A stretch of 64,000 bases of DNA, from assembly GCA_037954325.1 (NCBI GenBank), contig JBBMNZ010000007.1, positions 5,119,501-5,183,500 of the forward strand, given 5' to 3'. Both the position numbers and the translations under genes were made by a program. This DNA comes from Fistularia commersonii. Its lineage: Eukaryota > Chordata > Actinopteri > Syngnathiformes > Fistulariidae. Shown in pieces: positions 1 to 11,573 of this stretch. The number at the start of each line of letters is the position of its first letter. Within the stretch, counting starts at the first letter, position 1. Below the pieces are notes generated by a model that made no database searches, was not told the DNA's origin, and worked only from the letters and a program-made list of their open reading frames with translations.

Positions 1-345
1 ACATACAACCATTGTTTACTTAATTCAATTGTCATATAAACATGCAACCATTCACACGTCATGGTCATGCAACACTCACCCTCTCATTCACACAACATAT
101 AGGGACATACGATCATTCACTCACTCATTCAAACATTATATAAAGAAATACACCCATCCACTCTCATTTACACATCATATAGAGACGTGCAATAATTCAC
201 CTTCTCATCCACACGTCCAGTGGGACGTACAGCCATTCACTCACTTATTAGCAATTCACATTCATTCAAATCTCATTCACATGTCCCAGATAGACATACA
301 ACGATTCACATGTCATATAGAGACATACAAGCATTCAGACATTTC
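1..345 (-). repeat. degenerate minisatellite derived from a SINE interior
   Basis: About eight degenerate units of roughly 35-45 bp built on 'cattcacyctctcattcac' and 'atagagacatacaacc'. The reverse complement reads 'gagggtgaatggttgt' plus 'atgtctctat', which is the interior of a common fish tRNA-derived SINE. The array runs off the left edge and lies in an st7 intron. Confidence 0.7.
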
Positions 346-349
346 GAAC

Positions 350-475
350 TCTGGCTTCTACAGCCATACCAAAGTGTCCTTGGGAAAGACGTTGAACTCC
401 CTCCCCCAGTTGCTCCCGATGTACTGGTTTGTGCCCTCCGTGACAGCTCTGCCATTCATTGGTGTGTGAACAGCT
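350..475 (+). repeat. fragment of a dispersed fish SINE
   Basis: Contains 'gtgtccttgggaaagac', 'gttgctcccgatg', 'gacagctctgcc' and 'attggtgtgtgaac'. I recognise these as the body of a very common fish interspersed repeat whose head has a tRNA-like B box. A related head is seen near 55436-55510. Confidence 0.55.
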
Positions 476-1010
476 GAACGCAATCCAGTGTGAAGGTGAT
501 GAAAGGGTTATGCTAGAAGAGCCCGTTTACCATTATAACCAGCAAAAACGTTGCGATGAAATTCACTCGAAACTTTCAGAGGGGCTTTTTTTGCAAGAAA
601 ACAACAGCAAAACAGGAAGTCTGACAGACACACATGAGGTGATGCACATCTCAGGTGGAAAACAAGCGCAAAACAGCCTCTGCAACCCTTTAGGTAACGT
701 TTTGAGTAACCACAGCGGCGAAAGATCACATCATAGAGCTGATTAGCCCGGAGTGAAGCCCAGCCCCTCGGGTCTTTACCCAGAATGCATCACTCTGTAG
801 TGCAGGGCCACGTCTGAGCAGCAGGTTTGTCTTCAGGCGTTCTGTTGTGGTGATTGAAGAAAATGTTGGCTTTTCAACTGATCTGGAATTGTGGAAAATC
901 TTTGGGTAATCTGGTGGCGCTTTTTGTTTGCAGTTTTAATGGTCGCCAATGGTGGCTATCCTTTTGTGTAACATGCTATGTGTCTGTGTGTGCGTCCGTG
1001 TGTGTGTGTT

Positions 1011-1042
<32 letters not shown>

Positions 1043-1072
1043 TGTGTCTGTGTGTGTGCTCTCTCTCTGCAG

Positions 1073-1155
1073 TAAGCATGTTTCTCAACACCCTCACACC
1101 CAAGTTCTACGTGGCGCTGACGGGCACCTCCTCCCTCATATCAGGACTCATATTG
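1073..1155 (+). CDS. st7: st7 window exon 1
   Basis: Encodes (V)SMFLNTLTPKFYVALTG through SGLIL. Acceptor ctctctctgcag follows a (TG)n tract; donor TTG|gtgagatg. It starts in phase 1 (the G of Val comes from the previous exon, off-window). Confidence 0.93.
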
Positions 1156-1497
1156 GTGAGATGTTTCCCTTTCCTATCTTCCGATCGCGTGCATGTCTGT
1201 CGGCACGGCAACCTGGGAAGAGGAGGGGCTTCAAAGACGGCGGTTTAATATAACATGAAAACTCCCCGACGTGGGATCGAAATTTCCGGCCAGGGCTTGC
1301 AAACAGGAAGAGTCTTCTTCTCCGGGACATTAGTAAATACTTTCATCTGAAATGTAATCAGATTACATGAACGTCACAAAGATCCATCTCAAACATTAAC
1401 AAAGATGAACGGCAACATTTAGAAGCTCCAAAAACAATAGCAGACTTATAATGAATTTGAGGAATTCCATTCTTTATGACATCACCATGGCAATATG

Positions 1498-1533
<36 letters not shown>

Positions 1534-4007
1534 CTGTTTTACTGTCCCGACATGCAGAGCTTCTCCCAGTGGTTCAGACACACACTTAAACACACACGCA
1601 CACGCCATTAGCTAATGCCCGTTCTAAAAATAGCCCCTCTCCTAACTAAGTCTGAGAGGCGGCGAGGTGATTAATGAATGCCGTCTGTAACCGGACTGGC
1701 CGTTTCCTCATTGGTTCCCGCGGTTTTGAGTGGCAGGTCCCGTAGCCCCGCCTCCTTCCCTCCTGTGCTTTCACCTCATTTTCAAATTTCCCGATGATCC
1801 CAAAGTAATTGAAGGTGTAACTCGTCTCCTCATGGAGAAGGTGGTTCCCTCTGCTTGTATCTCATTGTCCTCTCTTTCTCCTTTCACCCTTCCTTCCTTT
1901 TCCCCTCTCTTCATCTCTCTCCTTCCATTGTTCGTTGGCCTCCCCCTCCTCACTCCTTCTTACCTCACCCCTCTCCCTTCCTTCCCTCATTCTTCCTGTC
2001 TTCCCCATCTCTACTTCCTCTCCCTCTTTCCTTCCCTCTCCCTTTTCTCCCTCCTCCCTTCCATTGCTCCTCCCCTTCCTCCCTACTTTCCTTCCCTCTT
2101 TCCCTTCTTTCATCCTTCCACCCCGTCTTCTTCCTTCCTTCTCTTTCTCCTTCCTTCCCTCCCTCACTCTCCCTTTTTCCTTCCTTCCTTCCTTCATGCC
2201 TTTCTTCTCCCTCTCCTTCCACCCCTCCTTCCTTCTTTTCCCCCTTTCTTTCCTTCCTCTCTTTCTCCTTTCTTCCCCTCTCTCTCATTCCATCTTCTTT
2301 CTTTCCCATCCGGCCCCCCTGCTTCATCTCTCTCTCTCTCTCTCTCTCTCTCGCGCTCCTAGATCTTTGAGTGGTGGTACTTCAGGAAGTACGGGACCTC
2401 CTTCATCGAGCAGGTGTCTGTGAGTCACCTGCGCCCTCTACTGGGCGGCGTGGACAGCAGCTCCCCCAGCAGCTCGGGCAGCGGCGGCGGCGGCGGCGAG
2501 GCCGATTCCAGCCGGCAGAGCGTGTCCGGTGAGTGGCAGCCAGGGGAGGGAGAACTTCTGAGAGGAGCGTGGGACAATCAGACATGGTTTGGAACAACAA
2601 AACAACATAAAAAAAAATAAAAAAAAAACAGAAAATTCTTGATATAGTCACAGGAATCCTGAAAATTCAGGGGGGGGGGATTAGAATATTAAAAATTAAA
2701 GAAAATATAGAATATATTAAAATAAAAATGTAAAAATTAGAAAAAAAAGTGACTTGATTAATTGACTGAATTCAAAATGGTGACAGAGGCACCGAGTTGA
2801 CTTCAAACACGTCGCCTCTGGCAGCGTTTGTACATTTCAAATAAGGAATAACCACTCATCGATCAAATTATAATCAAATCAAGTGTTTTCGATGCCCTTT
2901 ACCCTTTCACTTCCTGTTCCGACTCCAAAGCCTCCTCGGCGACTGTGTTCGTGAGTCCAGATTGTTGTGACAAATATCCACGGCGGGACACCGTCTGCCG
3001 GCTCCAGAATGCCGCAGCTAACCCCATCTTTCTTTCTCTCTCTCTCTCCTTCCTGCCTGCAGAATGCAAAGTCTGGCGGAATCCGCTGAATCTGTTCCGC
3101 GGCGCCGAGTATAACCGGTGAGTGAGGGGGCAGCGGAGCCTTCCCCCGCCCGTCTGCTCCCCTGGCTTCAAACGCTTTTTTTTTTTCCTTACTCTTCCTC
3201 TCCTCCATCCCTTCCTTCCATCCATCACTCCTTCAGCTTTGGTTTTGTCAAGTCTGTCAATCCGCATCCTCGTGATTATGTCATCCCACCCACTGTAACA
3301 CTCACCGCCGTTAGAGTCCTCCCCGGGATGGGAGCGGCACCCACTTCATGGCCCTCAGTCCTCGCTCTCCTTTCCTTTTTGCCGCGGCGTACCTGCTTAG
3401 ACAAAAAGTTCAGGCCCATTTTTTTCCCCTCCAAATTTGATATTTCAAGCAACCATGGCAATAAAAACCCTCACATGAAAAAAAATCATCCATAAATGCA
3501 GGTGTGTGATTACAAATATGACAAACTGTCCTGGTCGGTCAGCTTTTGGTCGCATCTGGGTAACCATGGCAACCCCCGACCCAGCACACATATGACCTAA
3601 CAGGAAGTGAATCTGGAGTACTCATCCTGCAGCTTCACCTCAAATCCCAAACTGTGTGCGTGTGTGTGTGTGTGTATATTTATATATAGAATTAAAACTG
3701 TCCATATCTGTATGACATTTTATGGAATTTTGAGTAACCATAGTAATGAAAACTTAAAGAACAGCTTGTTCTCCAACGGGAAGTGTAGTTATGACCTACT
3801 TATGAAATCAGGTGTCTCCACATGGTTAAGTACAAGTTAGTTTTGGTAAGGTTACAGTGTAACCATGGCAACAGAAATGACCAATAAAAAACAATGAATG
3901 GATCCCATTTGGAATGAATTGGGAGGTGAGAAGATGTCGTTTTCCATAGCAGCTTCTTTCTTCTTGAATTATGTGCCTCTGCCTGTGGATGCTGATTCTG
4001 TGCATGC

Positions 4008-4045
<38 letters not shown>

Positions 4046-4307
4046 CCAGGTACACATGGGTGACAGGTCGAGAGCCGCTGACGTACTATGACATGAACCT
4101 CTCGGCGCAGGACCACCAGACCTTCTTCACCTGCGACTCTGACCACATGCGACCCGCCGACGCCAGTAAGACCAGACACAAGGCAGCTCGGCAGTTCACA
4201 TGTCTGCCGGCCGTCTCCATGGAAACCGGTCCAAACTAAGCAAAATCACAAAAGAAAAAAAAGCCTTCTAGGAAACAACCATATTTGGATTAAGATGACT
4301 TTAACAC

Positions 4308-4343
<36 letters not shown>

Positions 4344-6838
4344 CGTTCAGTCATGCAGAAGGCCTGGAGGGAGAGGAACCCACAAGCTCGTATCTCAGCG
4401 GCACATGAAGCCCTCGAGCTGGAAGAGTAAGTCCACTCTCTCCTTCTTTTGTTTCTTCTGTCTGTGACTATTTAGATCTTCTGATGATGGAATCTTAGAA
4501 AACACATTGTGTGTGTTGAGGTTGCCAGTCAGCCTTCACCTCTTAGCGTTTCGGGGTAGGGGGTCACATGTTTCCTTCGTGTGGATCCATATCTTCTGCG
4601 GGTACCTGACCCTCAGATGGAGGCCAGGGATCTTTCGGGGAACCAAGAAGTCCAATTGCGAATTCAATTTTGTAGCGAAAGTCACACTTGCATTTCAAGC
4701 TACGAGGCCTGCCGTTGCTGGGATGCAAGGTGAGGTAACAGCTTGTGTGATGTGTCCCATCACATTGAAAACCATACATTGTCAATGGTTGCTTTGCAAC
4801 AGACGCTAATCCCTCTGCATCTGGTTTGGCAGACATGTTGGAATTTCGATTTTGGGCTTTGAACCAATCACATCACCTATAGGATGGATGGGACCATTTG
4901 TTGGGGCGCCACCCTTACAAATGGTCCAACCCGTTCTCTGACCACCAACAATTCTTGTAAGGTTGTTTGGTTGCAACTTCAGGAACCAGTCAAGATGTTC
5001 TGTTCGTGTGCCTTCTCAGATTGAAGCGGTTGCAGGAAAACCCCCGCTGTTAGCTCTTACGGCCGTCGTGTATCGCCGAGGACGAGAGCTCCATGGCAAC
5101 CCGCGCTCGCTTGATCAGCTTGTTACACCCTGTGGACTAACTGTTTGTCTTCCTTGCCACCGTCTCCATGTTGCAAAGAGTGAGGAGCAGAAGTTGTATT
5201 CCCCGACGTCTAGAAGTACCTGCAGCTTGTCATCTGGTTTAAAGACAGTGAGGAGAAAGCAGGAGGCGGAGCTGTAGGCAGCAGAGTTGAAGATGTGAGC
5301 TTCCTCTTTGAGAGTGTGGAGGAAGGAGAGGATCAGGAATGAGTCCATCAGAGGGTCAGCACACGTTGGATATTCTGGAGATAATGTTATACTGAGATGG
5401 TTTGTGGTTTGGACATGGACAGAGGATGGACGGTGAAGATCTGAGTCGAAGTACACTGAGGCTGGAGCTGCCATGAAGGAGGTGTAGAGGAACACCATTC
5501 GGTGTGAGAGAAGCAGGTTGATTGGCTGTGGTGACCCGATCTCATGGGCTTTCTTTTATTCCCATCTCTCAGACATGAACCTTCTTCTATTACTATTTGT
5601 AAGACCTGGACCTTCTTTTCCCGTTGGTCAAACCTGGACCTTCTTCTATTCCTGTGTCTGAGTCATGGTTCTACTGCTTGGTTTGCCCTCCAGGTCTCTG
5701 CATCATTCATGAAGGAGATCTCTGGTTCTCCAAGACTGCACCATTTTATTTTTAGGCATCTGGCGCCAGAGCACAAAACTGCTGGTGCTCCTTTTCCCAC
5801 CTTGCGCCTCCATCTGCCAAAGACATTTTAGGGCTGAGCGTCGGGAGTAGGGGATGTCCCGAGGAGAGAAGATAGACTTTTAATGAGAAGACAGCGGAGA
5901 ATGAAGTCATTTTGTTGTCTTTCAGAGTGATCAATATGCGCAAACAAGCTGGAAATGCTCGACTTGACATACACGTGCTCTCCACCCGCAGCTGTGCCAC
6001 AGCCTACATCCTGCTGGCGGAAGAGGAAGCCACCACCATCATGGAGGCCGAGCGCTTGTTCAAGCAGGCGCTGAAGGCCGGCGAGGGCTGCTACCGCCGG
6101 AGTCAGCAGCTGCAGCACCACGGCACTCAGTACGAGGCGCAGCACAGTGAGTCCAACGCCACCCACACACCCACAGGTACATCCACCCTCATCCTTCACC
6201 GCCAACCATAAGGGGTGGTGAGGGGCTTTGGGCAGAAGTAAGAGCTTCCAACTCAAAGGAAGAAGGTCCAAAGAGAGCGAAGAGTCGTATGTTTCCACAT
6301 GTGGCCCTGTGAGTGACGGGCGGCATTTTCAGGGTTTAGCCCCGCCTCCACCCTACCCTTGAGTGCAGGACAACCAGTGCGGGTCATGAATAGGAGGAAG
6401 GGCTTCTTCTTCTTCCTCGTTGAGTTGGGTTGAACCTGAGGCTTCCAACCATGCGATCCACAATGAAGGATCATTTGTCAATGATTGTAGTCCACTGGCA
6501 GAGGTCGGACCCGACCGTCCAATGCCGGACCTCCAAAGACGCTGAAGGAAAGTCCCGGCATGAACCTCCAGACCCAGATATTTGGAAGATGTTGTACTTT
6601 GTTTTGGTAGCCACTCATAACAACAACTCAGGCATCCACCTGGGAGAGAAGATCTGAGCCCTGGATTCTAGGTCATTGATCCAGTATTGACACCAGATCA
6701 GGTACTGACGTCTGTCTTGTCTCCACCAGGAAGGGACACAAATGTGTTGGTGTACATAAAGAGAAGACTGGCCATGTGCTCCAGGAAGCTCGGCCGAACC
6801 AGAGAGGCAGTCAAAATGATGAGAGATGTAAGTACAGC

Positions 6839-6907
<69 letters not shown>

Positions 6908-8323
6908 GCACTGTTTGATTTTCTAACAGCATGAAAGTTTAAACCTCCGAACACCACGTTGACTCGAATGCTAAAGTTGTGTTTGCTAATTAAAAGCTGT
7001 GTGTGTGTGTGCATGTGTGCGAGAACGAACGTGTGTGTGTGTGTGTGTGTGTGTGTCGCCCCCCCTCTCCTGGTATTACATGTAACAACAGCTGTGTGTT
7101 TTCCAGTTAATGAAGGAGTTCCCTCTCCTCAGTATGTTCAACATCCACGAGAACCTGCTGGAGTCACTGCTGGAGCTCCAGAACTACGCCGACGTCCAGG
7201 CCGTTCTGGCCAAGTATGACGGTGAGCAGCCTGTGTGCGCACCCACACACACACACACACGCACACACGCACACACGCACACACACATGCTTCCATACAA
7301 GCAAACATCAGGCTTCCATCCGAAGTCACCTGCCTGTTTATTAGATAATAAAGCAGTCTCTCAGCCATAAATGCAAAGGTGCCCGTGGTCGTTTTCATTT
7401 AACAAGGCAGTTTGTTTTAATTAGCCGTGGTGCCAAAACGCGTCGGGTCGTTGATCCGCGGCAGATTGACGGCGAGCCCTGCTTTTGATACCATTTCTTG
7501 CAACATATATACTGTAATCCCTCGTTTATCGACGGGGTTATGTTACAGTGCCAGCCGCGATAAACAAAAACCTGCGACGCAGCAGCCGACAGCAGGGATG
7601 CTTCTCCTTTGTTTCAACATGTCAAGTTGCACCTTTCCTATGATGGTTGGCGTCTCCCTTCGTCGCTTAGGTTCAGTTCCAGATACCTTAGAAGGCGCAG
7701 GAGGTTTGGGCGTCACATTGGGGGTTGAAGTAAATTAAAAACTTCCACAGATATTTCACACAAACATAACATCCCCGGAGTAACATCCTCGGAGTAGCCA
7801 TCGCCGATCGATGTCACTCAGAGAATGACACTTCTGTCACTGGGCCAATCAGAGCCCAGTATACAGAACACCATGCTCTGGTTGGTTGTCATCCATAAAA
7901 TGCTTATTTTACCATTGTAATCATTGAAATTTAGGTTTGTAGGCGTAGCTGTTCTAATAAAATAAAGGATTGTTAGCCAGCAACTCTTGTTACTTTATAA
8001 AGATACATTTAGAGTTGAAGATATTATCTCTATTTGACTGAGCTAGATGTTTTTTTTTGTTTTTTTTTTATGTTTTGCTTGCTAGTGAGGAAATAAGTGA
8101 CCTATAAAGAATATTGTATAATGTGTATCTTCTCATGAGGTTTTGTAAGAATGTGTGTGACTCTGTCAAGGAACCTGTTCTAATAAATGTTCAAAAAAAA
8201 TAAAAATACATTTATTCCACAAAACCATGGTTTATACCATGGTATAGGCAAAATATGCGCTATAAAAGTTAAAAAATCCACAATACAGTGAGAATGGGAA
8301 AGGTGAACTGCAATATTGTGAGG

Positions 8324-8385
<62 letters not shown>

Positions 8386-9322
8386 TATTTATTTTTTTTA
8401 ATGTTTGGGGAAAAAAAAGATTACCAAAGAAGTCCTGAAATTTAATCTCGTGACAGTTGAATGCCGCCACCGCCACCTCGCTCTAACGCCGCCGGCGTCC
8501 CTTTGTGTCTCCACAGATATTAGCTTACCCAAATCCGCCACGATATGCTACACAGCAGCCCTGCTGAAAGCCAGGGCGGTGTCCGACAAGTGAGTATCAC
8601 CTCTCCCCGGCTACAATGGCGGTGGGTGGGTGTCGGTGCGGCGGGTCAATCCTCGCTGCCTTTCAGAGATGAAGATCTCCCCCGGGGCGGTGAGGGTCCA
8701 GCAGAGGTGCAGGTTTTCGCAGGGTTCGCTCGAATGCGCCGAGAAACGCCTCCGGTGGGAAATCTCCTCGCCGACCTCCCCGGCAATTAGCCGGCGCGAC
8801 GGCCACTCGTAGCGGAGGGACCTTTGAGTCACATCTGAAGACTCAAGGTCGCTCGAACGAAGCTCCGGGCCCTGCGGTCACAGCAGGCGACGCCCGGCTT
8901 TTCACGTCACGCTCTGCTGCCATTACTCAGTTGTGATACTCGCCGCCCCCAACCTGCGATGCGATTGGCTCTCGTACCTCGGGGTTTTCTCGGCGGACGG
9001 CCGAAGACAATTGTGAAATTCCCAGTTATCGGGGTCTGGATTTCGAACAGGTGCAGCGCTTGTAGACCTGCAGAGCAGACCCAGGACGGTGTCCAAGGGG
9101 TCCCGGTGTATTTCCGGAAGCATCCTGAGCCCCCGAACCCCAAAGCCACCCCTGTGTCACACCTTCATTTTTATTCTAAGGTTGAATATTATTGGAGGAG
9201 TTTAAGTTTAAGCGCATCGTCACATCATAGAATCAGATAAAAGAAAGGGACTCCCTCCTTCCTGTTGCTTTGCTAAGAACACGTAAGATGTAAGGGATTT
9301 ATGACATGTTGCAAGAGAGCTG

Positions 9323-9355
<33 letters not shown>

Positions 9356-10246
9356 GTTCTCTCCAGAGGCGGCATCCAGGCGAGGGCTGAGCACAGCAGA
9401 GATGAACGCAGTAGAAGCAATCCACAGAGCGGTGGAGTTCAACCCCCACGTTCCCAAAGTAAGCGCCATCAGCTCCTGAACTGTGAACCCCAACGTCTGC
9501 AGGTTCACTGAGGTCTCCAGGCTGGAGATCATCCAGAGGGATCTTCAGCCGTCCCTGGTCTTCCTCCTTTAGTTCTGAATTAAAATGATTTATCAGTAAA
9601 TATTTCTTCCACCTTTTTAATCATTAAACTTTTGTATCCCAGTAATTGGACTTCAGGTTTTTTTTTAATTGTTTTCATCCAATCCTTTCATTTTTTGCTC
9701 TCTTAATTTTTTTCATCTCAATTAAGACTTGTGTTTAATTCCCCGAGATGTTTAAACGTAATATGATTTGGAATTTAAATGTCTAATTCATTTTTAATTT
9801 TATTTTAGATATATATATATATTTTTTTTACAGCTTGCATGTTTTTAAAGCAGTAGCGACTCACCGGGGAAAACAAGAGTGAAATAAATCCATCTGATTC
9901 AGTTCAGGTGTGAAAATCTGCTGCTGTAAAAATTATATAAAATAAAATAACACAACATGGAATTTATATAATAAAATGTATATCAAAAAATAAAATTATT
10001 TATCAAAAAAATAGGAAAATTGATTTAAAGATCATAGGTTATGGGAAGATTATGTTATCTAATTTAAGATATGTTCTCCCGGTTCTTCTCAGTATCTGCT
10101 GGAGATGAAGAGCCTGATCCTTCCTCCGGAGCACATCCTGAAGAGGGGTGACAGCGAGGCCATCGCCTACGCCTTCTTCCATCTGCAGCACTGGAAGCGG
10201 GTGGAGGGGGCACTCAACCTGCTGCACTGCACCTGGGAAGGCAGTG

Positions 10247-10287
<41 letters not shown>

Positions 10288-10358
10288 AGAAACACCCTCC
10301 AGGCTGAGCCATCAGATGTTCCTACAGCCTCTTGCAGATCATGAAAAGTGTCCACAGC

Positions 10359-10428
<70 letters not shown>

Positions 10429-10537
10429 GCAGCGTTCAGAATGATCCCCTATCCCTTGGAGAAGGGTCACCTGTTCTACCCCTACCCCATCTGCACAGAG
10501 ACGGCAGACAGAGAGCTGCTACCCAGTAAGAGATGCA

Positions 10538-10579
<42 letters not shown>

Positions 10580-10940
10580 TAGGATTGACCCCTCAATGAT
10601 CTAGTCATCAATAAAAAACTTTGAAGTTGAGTGGGAAGTAGCATTTCAACTTCAGTGACAAACCAGGAAGTGTCCAGAAAAAGGCGACGAGACTTGACAA
10701 TCTGCGCGGGCCTTTAAGCTCGACCCATGGCCCCTCTGGGCACTTCCTGTTTGACCTTTGACCTTCAACCGCTGCGTGTGTTGGTGTGTTCACTTCAGCG
10801 GCTCTGACACACTCCTGTTAGGTGTGTGTGCGTTCACCTTATCGTCACTATCTGATCAGTGATCTATCGATCAGAGATTCGATCAGTGACCACCAGCCAT
10901 CTGGTTGAAGGTCGATGCACATATTGCATCCTCAATTAAT

Positions 10941-10983
<43 letters not shown>

Positions 10984-11529
10984 GTGTGTGTGTACGTGCG
11001 TGTCTGACATGGAAGCAGTGTTCCACGAGGTGTCAGTCTACCCCAAGAAGGAGCTGCCGTTCTTCATCCTCTTCACCGCCGGCCTCTGCTCCTTCACCGC
11101 CATGTTGGCTCTGCTCACACACCAGTTTCCTGAGCTCATGGGAGTGTTTGCTAAAGCTGTGAGTTTGCACGCACACACACACGCAGACTCTCTCACACAC
11201 ACAGCAGCTTCACTTTAAGCAAAATGCCTTTTTCAATGTTTTCTTAAACCCCTTTCAAAATAATTGTGGCCAGTCATCAATCAATATATTGACTGCTTGA
11301 TTATTTCTCCTCTTATAATTATTACTGATAGTGCCATTGTAGAGTGTCAGGAAAGTGCTTCCAGCCCTGGGATCTCGCTTTACATCCTGGTGGTGCGACA
11401 TGAGACCAACTACTCAAGGCAGGCAGGCTAACACTTCCAATAGGCAGCCATTCATTGTGCTAAGCTAACCCGCGGAAGGCAAGGAAGTTCTGGCCAGGAA
11501 GATTTGCTTAGGAGACACAAACCTATTCA

Positions 11530-11573
<44 letters not shown>

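Noticed and set aside
1730..2423. Open frames of 160-210 codons rich in Ser/Pro/Leu/Phe
   Set aside because: They are translations of a polypyrimidine tract in every frame and have no splice or start context.
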